Shown here: piece after piece, positions 47,181 to 60,480 of the stretch
Numbering within the stretch: position 1 is the stretch's first letter
Layout: each line of letters opens with the position of its first letter
Source: Ananas comosus
Lineage: Eukaryota > Streptophyta > Magnoliopsida > Poales > Bromeliaceae
DNA length: 64,000 nt
Reading direction: 5' to 3'
NCBI RefSeq assembly: GCF_001540865.1
Contig: NC_033635.1
Location: 2,620,787-2,684,786, forward strand
The notes under the pieces: model-generated
Seen by the model: the letters and a program-made list of their open reading frames with translations, nothing else
Told to the model about the DNA's origin: nothing
Databases searched by the model: none
Program-made: the position numbers and the translations under genes

Positions 47181-49419
47181 TATTGCAGTTATTGCCTGGA
47201 CCTGGTTCACCACGTCATCCGTGGGCCACATACGCAATCTAGAAAATATTTTTAGAGTTTTGAAGTTTTGAACCAAAAAGCCTCAACTAAATGGATGGTG
47301 GAGATTTTGTACGAGGCCCATGAAAGAAGCCCAAAGGCCTTTTTGGCCCAACGGGTGGAGAAGTTATTCTCCGATCTTAGTGCAGGGATCGCAAAACAGA
47401 GATAAGATAAAAAAAAAAAAAAAGTTCACCAGATCACTGGACCTACTCGAATAGAACCGTGTATTGTATTACAATTGACGCACAAACTAATCAGCTACAT
47501 TTTACCAAATGGTCGATCTTTTCTGCTTCGCTCTGTCAATCGAAATCATGCGCAAAGCGCCAATCAGACAGTTTTTCGCAACATTAGTCGACCTGCCATA
47601 GCACAAATTTCCACGACATTAAAGACAGTAACTGCCTTACCATACCGTGTTTTCGGGACTCGAGTTGTAGTAAAGCATCATTGATCAAAGCACCGTTGAT
47701 CGCTTATTTAGCGTGCAGTTAATCCGACCACATAATCTGCAAAAGTACAGGCTCTTCGGATGAACTCAGTGGTCCTGCAATCAAACTAAATGATGTTTCT
47801 CCTCACTCGTTCAGTACCAATCTAGCTGTGTAAAGAAGACATGCAATTGATTGTTGGTAACATGCAAAAGCATCCCCAAACAGCCACACTTCACCGTTTG
47901 TTCTTTTTTTGTTTTTTTTTCCCTTCGAAATGTTCACTTCTCTACTGTGTTGGGTCCATCAAATTCAATGGGCCTGGATCGTTTTGTAGACAGTTTACAG
48001 GTTCATGTTTGTGGTCCTTTCTGGCGAAAAAATAATGTGGTCCTAACTAGTTAGTAGCGAGGTTCGAATTGATCTACATGGTTTCGCAATAAAGAGTATA
48101 TATATGACTCCAGCTGTAGTGCTTTTAGAAGCACGAAGACTTTTGTTCTTCTAAATTATTTTCGATGATCAGACTTTCGAATTGACAATTGACCCAGTTA
48201 CACTTGATTTGTAGTATTTGAGGTATTTTGAAAAGAAAATTTACAATTTTTTGATATCATAATCTTAGTGATCGAAGGAACTCAAAATCAACAACTGTAA
48301 ATATATATATCTCATAAGAAAGGAAACATAGCACAACATGCCTAAAACTAAAAGGTTTTAATCTTTGCATTTGTTGCCTATGAAGTTAAGGTTTTGGTAT
48401 TGAGCGTCGTCTGACGCTGCTGAGTCAAAAGTAGTTAAGGCTATTAAAAAAATATGCTTCTCTATTTTTTAAGAGAGGCCGCAAATATTATATCGTGACC
48501 GAGGCATCAAAAGGAGCCTAATTGGTGCAGTTAGTTTTACTTTTAACTTGTATTTACAATGTTCTATATTCTCCTTTTCTAAGTGAGTTTATCTTCTATT
48601 TAACATCAAAATGTCTTTAGCTTTAATTACTAAGTACTTGTTTTGACTACCATGAGAGATTTTTCCAGGAAGAAAATTTGAGGAATGTCATTATAACATT
48701 TAAAAGATCAAAAAGTAATCTACTCAATTATTGAATTTTAAAAAGTTAAATATTTAGGTCCTATTTTTATACATAAATATTTTGTTTGGCATATCTCTGT
48801 AACTAATTTGAGAAGTTTGTATATTTAGTAGATAAAGAAAGCAATCACATATCTAGAATTAGAAATTATATATTTTATTCGGTCTTCAAGTCTTTTCTGA
48901 GATATGATAAATTATCTCGTTAGTGAAATATGTTATTTTACTAAATCATAAATATTAAGACTTTGTAAGAAACAAAAATCAATTTTTTTTTTTTTTAACA
49001 ATCACACTAAAGAATTTGTATACTAAGTAAGAATAACTTACTCTGACTTTTCAAATATATAAATTTGGCCTAGTTGGCTTCAACTTCATCACGGCTTCTA
49101 CTGAGGTAAAAAGTTAAAATGAGATTAGACTACGGTTCGAAGGACGCCACTGTGGGTATTAATTTTCAATAGACTTTTACGTACTATTAACACTACTCAA
49201 CAAGGACATGATCGAACAATATTAATACGACTTAGTATAGGATCAAATAGTGCCTGAAAACGAAAATTCGTACTTAATTAATGCCCTTGTTATCAAACCT
49301 TTCTTCTTTTCAGGCTCAAGTACACAAACGAATTGACAGTGAGAGCTACTGCATCTAGCATCTGTGGTGCTCTTTAGCCCTTCGTGTAAGCAACACATCC
49401 TAGTATGTCATTGAATTGG
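47181..49419. other. intergenic accessory DNA
   Basis: No supported gene. It contains a partial family B element at about 48105-48305 (GACTCCAGCTGTAGTGCTTT then TTTTCGATGATCAGACTTTC) with only the left half preserved. The segment at 47460-47700 is of balanced composition but has no exon logic. Confidence 0.45.
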
Positions 49420-49552
49420 TTAGCTATGATTCTTAAATGTTGCAGTTGGACCTGCACCGTAGAACACTGGCCCATGAAGACGTCGCCTTGGAGTTCTTAA
49501 ACTGTGCTGATCAATGACATCCAACTTCGAGGCAATCTCGCTCCGAGTTATT
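49420..49552 (-). CDS. orphan terminal exon, protein not recognised
   Basis: On the minus strand, an acceptor TTTCATGCAG is followed by 133 nt. The first base closes a codon, then 43 residues follow: ITRSEIASKLDVIDQHSLRT, PRRRLHGPVFYGAGPTATFK and NHS, then TAA. The composition, the clean acceptor and the strongly protein-like sequence argue for a real last exon rather than chance. No preceding exon is seen in the 14 kb to the right, which is almost entirely transposable elements. So the gene either has a very large TE-filled intron, continues beyond the window, or is a stranded fragment. Function unknown. Confidence 0.5.
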
Positions 49553-49704
49553 CTGCATGAAATGTAAATCAAACGTTAACAACGTTGAAATAAACTATAT
49601 ATTGTACCTAACTCTACCAACTTAAACTTTTGAGGAGATTTGGTAAATATGTCACATCCTTAGACACATCAGTAAGGATACAACGAGAACTCCTTTAATT
49701 AAGA

Positions 49705-49742
<38 letters not shown>

Positions 49743-49914
49743 ATAGATGGTTCATGTCACTGGTGAAGTTTGTTTTGGCTCATTTGTACACTAGATTATG
49801 GATGAGGTATTGAGGGGGAGTTCCTTTTTGGATTTCTACAATTAGCATGGGGTTCATTTGTTTATGTCTGGGGCATCTTTCTTTGGAACCTCCAATGGTT
49901 CAATTCTCCAATAT

Positions 49915-50393
49915 TTAGGGCCGTTTGGTTACATATAGTTGCAACTACACTGCAGTTGTAACTGCATATAAATGCAAATTTCGTGTTTGGTTTTATGTAT
50001 TTAACTCCAACTGCTGCAATAGCTGCAGTAGGAACTGCAGGAGGAGGCCCAATTGCAGCAGTTCGAACTACACCTAAATTAGCCGCAGTTCCAACTACAA
50101 CAGATGGAGAGAGTAACTTTAAATAAAAGGTATATTTACCTCCTCAATATTTTTTAAACAATTTTTTTTTCCTTTTTTATATTGGTAGTAATTTCACCAT
50201 CATATATATAAAATAATAAAATTTTAAAAATTATCTCTCAACTATATGCAACCAAACAAATTACGTATACTTGCAGCGCTTTCTACTACATCGAATCAAA
50301 TATGATTCATATAGTTATAATTGCTGTATTTTCAACTATATGCATCTCTAACTACACTGCATTTATAATTACATCTAACCAAACATCCTCTTA
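49915..50393. mobile_element. PIF/Harbinger (Tourist-like) MITE
   Basis: The element (49918-50390) starts GGGCCGTTTGGTTA and ends TAACCAAACATCCTC, imperfect inverted ends sharing GTTTGGTTA. It is flanked by the TTA direct repeat (49915-49917 and 50391-50393), the target duplication typical of PIF/Harbinger. The interior is rich in CTGCA/TGCAG and non-coding. Confidence 0.75.
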
Positions 50394-50736
50394 GTGTCTT
50401 TCCAGGGCCCTACTTGCACAATATATACTACAAGAAAAGACACTATACTATGGTTGAGGAATTTAAGGCTCGAGAGGGGGAGGGTGGAGAAATTTATGTT
50501 GCTGGGGGCCACTTCTAAACTTGCTAAAGGGAACTGGAGGAATAAGGACTATATGTATATACAATTAAAAAAAAAAAAGTTTTCTAGGCATGTATGTGTC
50601 AATTGTGCTTTTATCAATTCTTTTCAACAATCAAAATTTGTCGATAATTCTTTACATCATAAATTCTTAGCATTTCACCCCTTTCTATAAGGAGGTTAAT
50701 TTAGAGCAAGATAAATTAACTCGGGGATTATATATA

Positions 50737-51259
50737 TATCACTACAACAAAAACGGTCTATAGTGACATTTTTAAATATCGGTATAGGTCAAAAAAAGTA
50801 CTACTAGCTAAATTACCGACACTTTTGAAAAGTGTTGCTATATGTGGAGTCGCTAGGTATATAGTGACAATTAAATGATGTCGCTATAACCTCAAAAGAG
50901 TGTTGCTAATTTACCAACACTTATTTAAGTATTTAGCAACCGCCAGAACTCTATCTCGTTGGCTCCGGTGGCGGAGGAGGAGGAGAGGGGAGGGCTATTC
51001 GTCTAGGATGTCAGTGGATTGAGTGAGGGAAGAATAGGAGATGGTAATCGATTTTTCTTTTTTTTTTCTTTTCTGCTTGTAATCGGGTCGAATGGGCTGG
51101 GTGGGGTGGGTTGAGTAGAGTAACCTTTTATTTTTAGTTTGATTGGGCTTTATATTTAGACATTAGTAGATTTTTTAAAAAAATTTTGGCATAAATGGGA
51201 CACTTACACAAAAGTGTCACAAACATGTGTCCCTATAACCTAATTTTGTTGTAGTGTAT
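50737..51259. mobile_element. miniature CACTA (En/Spm-type) element
   Basis: The element (50740-51256) starts CACTACAACAAAA and ends TTTTGTTGTAGTG, perfect inverted ends. The 3-bp repeat TAT flanks it on each side. CACTA ends and a 3-bp target duplication define the superfamily. The interior has repeated GTGTTGCTA/TAGTGAC-like motifs and no transposase. Confidence 0.85.
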
Positions 51260-51262
51260 ATA

Positions 51263-51795
51263 TAGTAGGTCTTGTGTGTTATTAGGAGTATGGAGGCTTC
51301 TGTGCTACTAAGCCGTTTTCGATGATGGAGCTTCCGAATCGACGATCAGCTTCGTTAGATTTGATCTAGCGTATTTGAAGTATCTAGAAAATAAATTGTG
51401 GTTTTTCGATATTATTTACCTAGTGATCGAAAGGGTTCAAAATCAACAATTTTTAATGATTGATGTATATCATTTACAAGTTTAACAATGTAAAAGTAAT
51501 TAAATCATATGAAATTTTGATAGAAAATTCTTTATACTATATACTTCAAGATCAATATCTCTGATCGAAAATTTTAAAGTTATATCACCACTTTTTATAA
51601 GAATTTTATTTTTTAGCCGTTGATTTTAAACCCTTTCAATTGCAAGGTAAATGATATCGAAAAACCGCAAAATTTATTTTCTAAATACTTACGCTAGATT
51701 AAGTTTAACGGAGCTGATTGTCGATTCAGAAGCTCCATTATCGAAAACGGCTTAAGAACATGAAGGTTTCCGTGCTCCTAAGAGCACACAAGACC

Positions 51796-51800
<5 letters not shown>
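51263..51800. mobile_element. family B foldback element
   Basis: TAGTAGGTCTTGTGTG at the left and CACACAAGACCTACTA at the right are exact inversions. Long inner arms share CCGTTTTCGATGATGGAGCT and its inverse. (TA)n lies to the right. Confidence 0.85.
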
Positions 51801-51840
<40 letters not shown>

Positions 51841-51843
<3 letters not shown>

Positions 51844-52068
51844 CAGCTATGGTGCTTGTAAAAGCACCAAGCATTTAGTGCTTGTAAGTTTTTTACCGTT
51901 AGATCTATTTCTCGGATCATTTTCAACCATTAGATTATACTATTCAACCAACCACCCACTCAACCCTAGGGGGCCCACATCATCCTAACCGTATATTTCT
52001 TAATCCAATGGCTAAAAATTTACAAGCACCAATAACTTGGTACTTTTAAAAGTATAGGAGCTCAATTC

Positions 52069-52069
<1 letters not shown>
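51841..52069. mobile_element. family C MITE
   Basis: Left end GTCCAGCTATGGTGCTTGTA; interior CAACCCTAGGGGGCCCACAT and CATCCTAACCG in inverse orientation to the 52108 copy. (TA)n lies on both sides. Confidence 0.75.
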
Positions 52070-52107
<38 letters not shown>

Positions 52108-52334
52108 TTAGGTTGGAATACTATTGATAATACAAAGCGCTTGGTGCTATTAGGTTTTTGACCCTTTAATGAAAAAATGTACGGTTACGATGATGTGGGC
52201 GCCATAGGGTTGAGTGGGTTATTGATTGAATAGTATAATCTAACGGATAAAAATAATCAAAAGGTTAAATCTAACGGCAGAAAACTTCGTAGTACCAAAC
52301 GCTTGGTGTTATCAATAGTATTCCAGCCGGACTA
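52108..52334. mobile_element. family C MITE
   Basis: Left GTTAGGTTGGAATACTATTG and right TATCAATAGTATTCCAGCC are inverted ends. The interior has GATGATGTGGGCGCC and GAATAGTATAATCTAACGG. Confidence 0.8.
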
Positions 52335-52352
52335 TATAGATATATCTCTCTC

Positions 52353-52400
<48 letters not shown>

Positions 52401-52405
<5 letters not shown>

Positions 52406-52560
52406 GTTTTGTGTGCTATTAGAAGCTCGGAGGCCTTCGTGCTCCTAGACCGTTTTCGATTATAAGACTTTCAAATATACGATCGGTTCCGTTAGACTTG
52501 ATCTAGCGCATTTGAAGTATTTAGAAAATAAATTTTGTAATTTTTTGTTGAAACTTTAGT
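52401..52560. mobile_element. family B element, left half only
   Basis: AGTAGGTTTTGTGTGCTATT...CCGTTTTCGATTATAAGACT, ending abruptly at TTTTGTTGAAACTTTAG, after which the next family B copy begins. Confidence 0.65.
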
Positions 52561-52571
52561 ACTATATATAT

Positions 52572-53089
52572 AGAATAGGTCTTGTGTGCTGTTAGGAGTA
52601 CGAAGGCCTCCATACTCCTAAGCCGTTTTCGATGATGTTGCTTTCGAATTAACGATCGGCTCCATTAGACTTGATCTAGCATATTTGAAGTATTTAGAAA
52701 ATAAATTTTATGATTTTTCGAAGGTTTAAAATCAATAGCTGAAAATAAAAATATCACAAAAAATAGTGTTATAGCACTAAAATATTTTAATCAGGGATAT
52801 TGATCTTGCACTAAATGGTATAAAGGATTTTCTATCAAAATATTATCTGATTTGAATATTTTTATACCGTTAAACTTGCAAACGATATACATCAATCATT
52901 AAAAATTGTTGATTTTGAATCCATTCGATCGCTAGGTAAATAATATCGAAAAATTGCAAAATTTACTATCTAGATACTTCAAATACGTTAAATCAAATCT
53001 AACGGAGTCGATCATTAATTTGGAAACATTATCATCAAAAACCGCTTAGAAGCACGGAGGCCTCCGTGTTTCTAATAACACACAAGATC

Positions 53090-53094
<5 letters not shown>
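52572..53094. mobile_element. family B foldback element
   Basis: Left GAATAGGTCTTGTGTGCTGT; right TAATAACACACAAGATCGTA. Arms share CCGTTTTCGATGATG and its inverse. (CT)n then (TA)n follow on the right. Confidence 0.8.
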
Positions 53095-53161
<67 letters not shown>

Positions 53162-53269
53162 TGCAGGTTTTGAAATAAGAACGAGCAAAAATTTTTGGTA
53201 CCAAAAAGAGTACTTGGAGTGATATATATCGAAATATGCAAACAAACAAAATATTTTATTGTAATCTAC

Positions 53270-53720
53270 ATTTGGTTGGGGGATTGTGGGTGGGGGCGGG
53301 GGCTGGGGTGATTATCCCCTTCATCCCCAAACGAGATTTTTAGTGGGGATTGTTAACCCCACCCCTCCCTGAATTAGGGTGGGAATAGTCATTTCCATCC
53401 CTATTTAATTTTTTTAAAAAATAAATTTAAAAATTTATAATTTGTAAACTTAAAATGAAAATTTTATAACTTTAAATTTTAAATTTTAAATTCATATTTT
53501 AATTTTTTTAAATTTAAATTTTGATATTTTAGATTTATAAAGTTAGATTTAATTTAAAATTTAAAATTTAAAAATTTAAAATTGAGAATTTTAAATTTTT
53601 GAATATGAGATTTAAAAATTTTAATTTTAATTTTAATTTTTTAAAATTTAAAAGTTATATATTTAAATTTAAAAAATTTAAATATAAAATTTATATATTT
53701 AAATTTAAATATAATATAAG
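53270..53720. repeat. G-rich then AAATTTAAA-rich repeat segment
   Basis: A stretch with GGTTGGGGGATTGTGGGTGG and its partial C-rich inverse (CCCCACCCCTCCCTGAATTA) precedes about 300 bp of AAATTT/TTTAAA permutations. It looks like a degraded repeat; no gene. Confidence 0.4.
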
Positions 53721-54099
53721 GGGCAATATCATTTTTTTCTATTTATAACTATCTATCTTTCTTCTTATTCCACTTATCCAACCAATCACTATTTTGCTTA
53801 TTTCCGGTAACAACTCAATTTTCATCCAAATGTAATATTGATCTAATTTCTGTTTATTCTTAAACTTATATATATTTTCGGAACAGACAGTTCTTACTTA
53901 ATTATACATGAGTGAAACGAAGCCAGAGTATGCAAGGCATGATATTGGAAATAATAGCATTTTTTGTAAGGATGATTGTGCATGTACTCATTGTATGACT
54001 GCTGGAGTCAATTTGCATTATTGCACTTGCAATAACACTTACTGCTTCAAAGACAAAATAGTGTAACATTGTAACTTTTGTGAAATTTACTATTTAGCT

Positions 54100-54440
54100 G
54101 AATTAAAGAAAATTCTCCTATAAATATTAATTTTTTTACTTTCCATTATTAACTTTTAAAATTTTATATTTTATTCGCTCTACATTTCAAATTGTTATAT
54201 TTAGCCTTACTCGGTCAGAGTTCCATCATTATTTCATCCATTTTTTATAATTTATATTAAAAGTATCCTTCAAAATAATAAAAAATTTTAAAAGTTATTT
54301 TTTTATTAAAAAAATAAAGATAATTTGATCATTTTGTCTTCTCTATTAACACTTTACTCTCCTGAAAATATTTTTAAAATTTTAAAGAGGCAAAATATAA
54401 ATTTTTGAAAGTTAAAAGGATACAGTAAACAAGCGGATAT
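54100..54440. mobile_element. MITE-like element, family D copy 2
   Basis: Parallels 6235-6600: a TATATTTAGCC-like block, then TAATTTGATCATTTTGTCTT, CTCTATTAACAC and TTTTTGAAAGTTAAAAG. Confidence 0.55.
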
Positions 54441-54844
54441 TTAAAAGAAGATTTTTTATAATTTAATTTTATTATTTTCTATTTTTACTTACTGTATCAG
54501 TAAATATATTCTTCGGAACAATATTCACAGTAAGATGTGCCTAAATTGTACGAATACAGTGTACAAATACAGCTACACCATTTTCCATGTTGTATCACGT
54601 CCACTTCACCAATTAAAGAAGAGAGGGGGACCAACATAGTGCGCGATTTATTGTGTGACTCGTAATAGATTCGTTACTTTATGACTTACACATTAATGAG
54701 TACATGAACGGAATTTTCAATTAATAATTACACAGAGAGCTAAGTTATATAACTTAAGTTCACATATAATACCTACGAGTTTTCCACTAGACAAGGACAT
54801 TAGGTCGCAATAAATACCTACATATCTTTCATGATACAGTGAGC

Positions 54845-54883
<39 letters not shown>

Positions 54884-55480
54884 TATATTCTACGTGTCGA
54901 ATTGTGTAGTTTTAAGTCATAAATCAGCGTCATCGTCATTCGTAAAATGATCTATCTGACTCAGCTGGAGTTTATTTAGTGAAAAAAAATCTATTTAATT
55001 AATCCCTAGCCTTGTAGATTTTATATATATATATATATATATTATATAATAATATATAATATATATATATATAATATATATATATAGTGACATCCATTTA
55101 TGATTTATGTTTTGAATATCTCTGTTTTCACTCATATGTAAATATTTCACTCTACACAGATAATATGTGTGAGACACATCATTGTCTATTTAAGCCCTAT
55201 TCTTGTAGAACCTTTTTTTTTTTTTTTTTTTTTTCAATAGTGGCATCTGCTTATGATTTATGGTTCAAATATATGCTATTCACGCGTATACGTCCCGACT
55301 AAACAAACTAGTCTGTGTGAGACGCATTAGTGTGACACATGATCTATATATCATTGTATTCTTCTATTGAAGTTAGATAAATTAAGATACCGCAAATTGG
55401 GATGTTAAAACTCATTTTAATTTCTCGTTCGGTCATCAAATTTAAAACTTCGTGTTATCCTATCCGCAAATGAAAGTTTT
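54441..55480. other. intergenic DNA, no gene seen
   Basis: AT-rich with TA microsatellites at about 54850-54880 and 55022-55086 and a 24-bp T run near 55210. Frames here translate the microsatellites only. Confidence 0.4.
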
Positions 55481-55484
55481 ATTT

Positions 55485-55770
55485 TTTTTTAAAAATTGAT
55501 AACATGCTATCGCTTCTTTCACTTATTTTTTTCTTTTGAGAAAAGGTAGCAAGCTACCTGCTTCATTCAATAATTAAAACAGTAAATTAATCATACAAGA
55601 TGGAAGCAGCCAAGACCTCCTGAAAAAAAAGTAGAGTAACAGAGGAAAAAAATAACAACAAAAAAAAAAAAAAATATAAATTTAATTAACAATATAAAAT
55701 AATTAAATTTAAAATTTAAAATCTCGAATATTAATTATTAAATTTTTTGCCGTAGGCGCGAGCGACAGTT
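55485..55770 (-). repeat. degenerate, interrupted SINE remnants
   Basis: GATAACATGCTATCGCTTCT and GAAAAGGTAGCAAGCTACCT resemble two SINE 3' ends side by side. A decayed 5' part (AATCTCGAATATTAATTATT...GGCGCGAGCGACAGTTGG) follows after an unrelated A-rich insertion. Confidence 0.4.
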
Positions 55771-56035
55771 GGTTTCCGCGAAGGAAAGAGTAAACTTGTT
55801 TTGTTGGAATATATTAGAAGTACAAAACTTTTGGTGATGCGTCTTTCATCAATTTATGCCGATCTGTGAATCGAAACCAATTTATATATCCTTTCTTTTC
55901 AGGTCTTAATTGGTGTCTTACATTCAAGTACAGTGATGGGTGTGACTTGTACCAAAAAACAATATATAGTCGAATAGAGATGCTACTACATTTTCATGTA
56001 ATTTTAGTACGGATTATAGATAGTAAGGTACCTAT

Positions 56036-56152
56036 TTTGTTTATTTATTTAAAAAATAACTTTGTTGAAAATGTGAATCAAGTAAAATTCGAATTTGGGA
56101 TCTCAGATACCAATCATCAATTTCTTTACCACTTACGATAGAGACAATCAGT
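56036..56152 (-). repeat. tRNA-derived SINE copy, 3'-truncated
   Basis: AAAATGTGAATCAAGTAAAATTC and GAATTTGGGATCTCAGATACC, then ACCACTTACGATAGAGACAA: the conserved middle and 5' part of the SINE on the minus strand. Confidence 0.6.
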
Positions 56153-59100
56153 AATATGAATTAATTAAAGGGCTAATTTATTTAGGCTTTCATAATTAGA
56201 CATGATTAGATATGCAGTTCGCAAATAAAGCTGATTGCTAAGATCCAAAACATAGGGTCAGTTAGGTTTAGTATTTATGATTTCGGTTTAGGGTTTGGCC
56301 TCGTGGTTGTGGCATGTATCGCCCAAATTCGAAACGCCAGTTGAATCATGCAAAGATATGATCATCTGCTGTAACCGCAAGCCTCAGGGTCATTGTACGA
56401 GAAAAAAAAGTATATTTATCAGTGTTAATTAAATTTCTACGTAAGAAAACAATAAATATTATTACACAACAGCTGGTCATAAAATTAAGATTTGATGGTT
56501 AATTACTTAAAAACGAAAAGAGAAGTGTTTCATGGAATTAAACCAACAAACGTCCTTTGAGATTAACCAACACATGAATGAAGAGACAGTTATACATATC
56601 ATTATGAATAGAATTAATGACATTATATATATATATATATAGTACAATATTTATGAACTACATATTCAAAAGTTCCCTTAACGAAATTTACCATAAATAC
56701 TTTTCTTTTTAATGAAACATAAGGTGACCCACATGCACGTTAGAGGCACAAAGAGTGGCCAGATCCAAACATAAAAAGGAGGGTCCAATCATAATATTTC
56801 TACTCTCTAAAAATGGACCCAACAGGTCCCCCTTTGGTGGCACTCAATAGCACATGCGAAAAGAACCTTAAAGATCTTCTCAAAAAGCCCTTCACAATAA
56901 CTGTATATCTCTTTTAGGTGGTTTCATTTATTTTAAAGATGCTATTTTCTTGGTGGTCCTAAGTTTATTAACTCGATATCCACCCCGACAGCTCTATCGA
57001 TCGCATCGAGAGCAACACCAAAGCATTTAAAAGCTAAATTTAGTTGTCCATACTGATATATTGCTGATGTGCATGTACATGCGGAGTTCGAAGTGATCGT
57101 GTACAATTATTTATAATTGAGATCATCGTTTCATTAATTCAAAACCACTTATCCAAACCTCACGCTTTGCGCAATCCCATGCTCGACTCGTTTAAACCTT
57201 GAATCATCTCCATTTTTAAATTTTTTAAGCTCTTCTAAAATGTCAAAATGAGTGCCAGTTTTATAATATTTGCAAAATAGGCCTAATGTATAATATTTAA
57301 TTACCTGTTACGGACAAAGAGTTGTCGCCATGATATGTCAACGTAAATAGTAGGCTCTTACTATTTGGTTGATAATGTATACGTACATTTGTACATATGT
57401 ACATAAATAAATAAACATTTATATATTTATGCACTGAATTTTGTACATCTCATCTCCTTAGATCAGCCGTACACGTGCCAGTCTGGCACGGGGGACAAAG
57501 CAAGTACATGGACAGCCCCATGCAAAGCACGTACCATACGAGAAATTTATTGCCTACACTTGTTGTATAATTATGTCTTTTATGTAGAGACTTCAAAATG
57601 ACCTGAATAGTAGTACGTACTACGTTATTCACAAGACATGCACAATTAAAGTTATAAGTTTTGGGCATGGATTCTTCGCAAACCAAACAATTCTCTTTAT
57701 ATATCGATTGTTGCCTTTTGCATTGCTTAATATCCCAACAATAAATGTTCAAAATACTTTAGCTTTTTATGTATAAGTCTTTTTTATTTCAGCGTGTCGG
57801 TAGACCTTGAAAAATACTAATTAGAACCTAGTTTGTTATTGCGGTGGTTGGTTAAAGGCCTCAACTTTCATGCTATAAAAGATTCAAAAAAAACGCTTTC
57901 AATTTGTCCTTCGATACTTCTCCGATGGTGGCTCCCGCTCTAATTTTATAACATTGGGAACATTCAAAGCATAAAAACAACACTATTAATTTGATAGTTG
58001 GTGCCAAAGGTTTCAAGGTCGAAGTTTAGTTGCTTTACGTTTCTAACTTAATTTATTTTTAATAGAAAATAAACAAAATGGATAACTTTTGCAGAAATAT
58101 AAATTGTACGTATACGTGTGCATCAGGTGCAGGAAAGAATTTATGAGGGGGGGGGGAGGGACCATTAGGAAGCAACAAGAGACGAGGAAGGAGGTGACCC
58201 GACGAGCGCGTGAAGGTCTTAAAAGCCCCCGAGCCGGGGACCAGAACCCGGCCCGGTCCGGTCGCACGCGGTTCAAAAAAATAGTCGCCACCCAAAGACC
58301 AAAAAAAACACAGAAAAAAAAAGAAAAGGAAAAAAAGCTCTATTAGGCTTTTGTGAAAAGACACGGCCGAGCCTCATCACGCTTGTCGCTCACGTACTAG
58401 CTCGAGGTCCCCTTGTTGTACTACGGGTTCAGGCCCATGTTCAATTTGTCCGTTCATTTACAGTTTAATAGAGATAATTGTGGCCACTTAGTTGAATACT
58501 TGAAAAAAGCAAAAAAGAAAAAAAGAAAAAAAGAATACTTGAATTTAGTTATAGTTGCATGTAAAGTACTGTAACTATAAATAATTTATATAATTATATG
58601 CACGCAATAAAAAAGTATTTTTTAAAAAACTTTTATTACTTTAGATACGCGGTTGTGAAACTACCTCCAACATAAAAAAAAATCTAGAAACTATGGCCAA
58701 TTTAGATATACTAGTCCCAACTGTCGGCCCCTGCAGCATCTGCACACATTTGCAGTATGTAGAAATCGAATCCGTGACCTCTAACTCTGATACTATTTGT
58801 CGAATCATTGACGCTAACCATTAATCCCAAAAGCTTAAGCTGTTAGAAATACACAACCAATTCACTTAAAACATATAGATACAGCGCTATGAGTCTCGAT
58901 TATGACTCGGCCTAACCAGCCTCACGCAATTTCGAACATGACTCGGCCCACATGGCCTCCCGCCATAGAGCAGGATGCTGGTCCATTTAAGCCAACACCG
59001 ACTATTATAGTTAAGCCTCGTGGTGTTGTTCCAACTTCTGGTAGGCTAGATATCATATTTAGATTTTGAGAGATTAGAAGGCTAATTAATTGAGTTCCCG

Positions 59101-59966
59101 TAAAATAAAATGATTATCATTTTCTTTAGAAACGAAAAATGATAAAGCACCAATTTCGTAGGAGAAAACAGAGTTTAGAGTTGGAAATTTAATACTTTAC
59201 AAACTGTATAGTTTAATGGTTGGGTTTCAATCCTGAAAATGTAAGTCTCGTGTTTATTTTCTTGTGATTTATGCTTTTTCTCCCAACTAAATATATCCCG
59301 GCAGGTATATTTGTTTGTAAATTAAGTATTATAAAATTTGTTTGTAAGTATAAGATTACTCTTAGATTTAGAGGGCTAAAAAGCTTCTAGTTAATTCTTG
59401 AGAAACCAAACAATTACCTTCTTTCTTCATCTACCACTATCATTAAATTTATTTATTTTTTCTTTATTAAAATCAGTACTCTTGAGTATAAAAACAAGAT
59501 TAAGGTCAAATTTTAAGGGCAAAATTCTAATTACCTGAATTAAGTTTTCAACATAAAGTTGAATATACATCTAAGAACAAAACATTAATTTGAGACTTTA
59601 TAATTATAATGAAAATAAAAAGCATGCATGCAAGGTCTCAAACGCCAAGACAATTTAAAGTTACCAAAAAAAAAAAGAAGAATCGTTAGAGAATCAGTAT
59701 TTCCACAATTAGGCCGCCAAAAAGACCAGACGTTTTAAAAGGACAAGAGCTAGGGATTAAATTAAGTAGAATTATTGGATGAATGGAGGATAACTTGTTA
59801 TTAATTACATGGTTGCATGATGATACGGATAGTACTGCTACGATCGAGTCACCCAAAAGTGTTCTTTTTATATAAGTTACTGATTTGTTTAACTATATGA
59901 TATAAAAATTTTAATTAATTCGTGTACACAGTTTAAAAAATGCCCATATATATNTATATATATATA
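56153..59966. other. intergenic accessory DNA
   Basis: No supported gene. It includes a GC-rich scrap at 58140-58290 and, at about 58780-58860, a degenerate retroelement end containing CTCTGATACTATTTGTCGAA (resembling the inverse of the TGGTATCAGAG primer site). One ambiguous N is at 59954 in a TA run. Confidence 0.4.
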
Positions 59967-60468
59967 TTAGGCTACTATACTATTTATAATACCGGAGCTT
60001 TGGTACTATAGTCTTGTTTTCAATCTTAGGGTGTTCAAATTAACAACCTACACAGTTAAATATGATTTAGGGTATATAAAGTTCTTAGGAATAAAATTTT
60101 AATTTTTTTCGACATTGTTTACTTAGTAAATAATTTATGTCAAAATGGACAATAAAAATTGAATAATTTTTCAAATTTGAGCATATGGCTTTTAAATTCA
60201 AGATCAAGAATATTAACCTTAATCTAGATAGTTTAAAGTATTTTCTATCAAAATTTGAAAAAATTTAGATTATTTTACACCGTTAAACTCCAAATTTGCC
60301 ATAGTAGTCATTGAAAATTGTCGAAAAAATATAAAATTTTATTTCTAAAAACTTTAAATACCCTAGATCAGTTTTAACGGTGTGAATCGTTGATTTGAAC
60401 ACTCTGAAATCGAAAACAGAACTATAGTACCGGAGCCCCGGTACAGTAGATAGTATAGGAGACTAGCT
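59967..60468. mobile_element. family B-type foldback element
   Basis: Left TTAGGCTACTATACTATTTA and right TAGTATAGGAGACTAGCT are inverted. Arms include TACCGGAGC/GCCCCGGTAC and GTTTAAC/GTTAAAC blocks. (TA)n on both sides. Confidence 0.75.
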
Positions 60469-60480
60469 ATATATATATAT

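Noticed and set aside
57450..57752. 100-residue Cys-containing minus-strand frame
   Set aside because: No signal peptide, domain, splice site or promoter context; AT-rich accessory DNA.
58089..58364. Frames in a GC-rich stretch
   Set aside because: Arg/Lys- and Pro-rich translation of a G run and A-rich DNA; probably a retroelement scrap.
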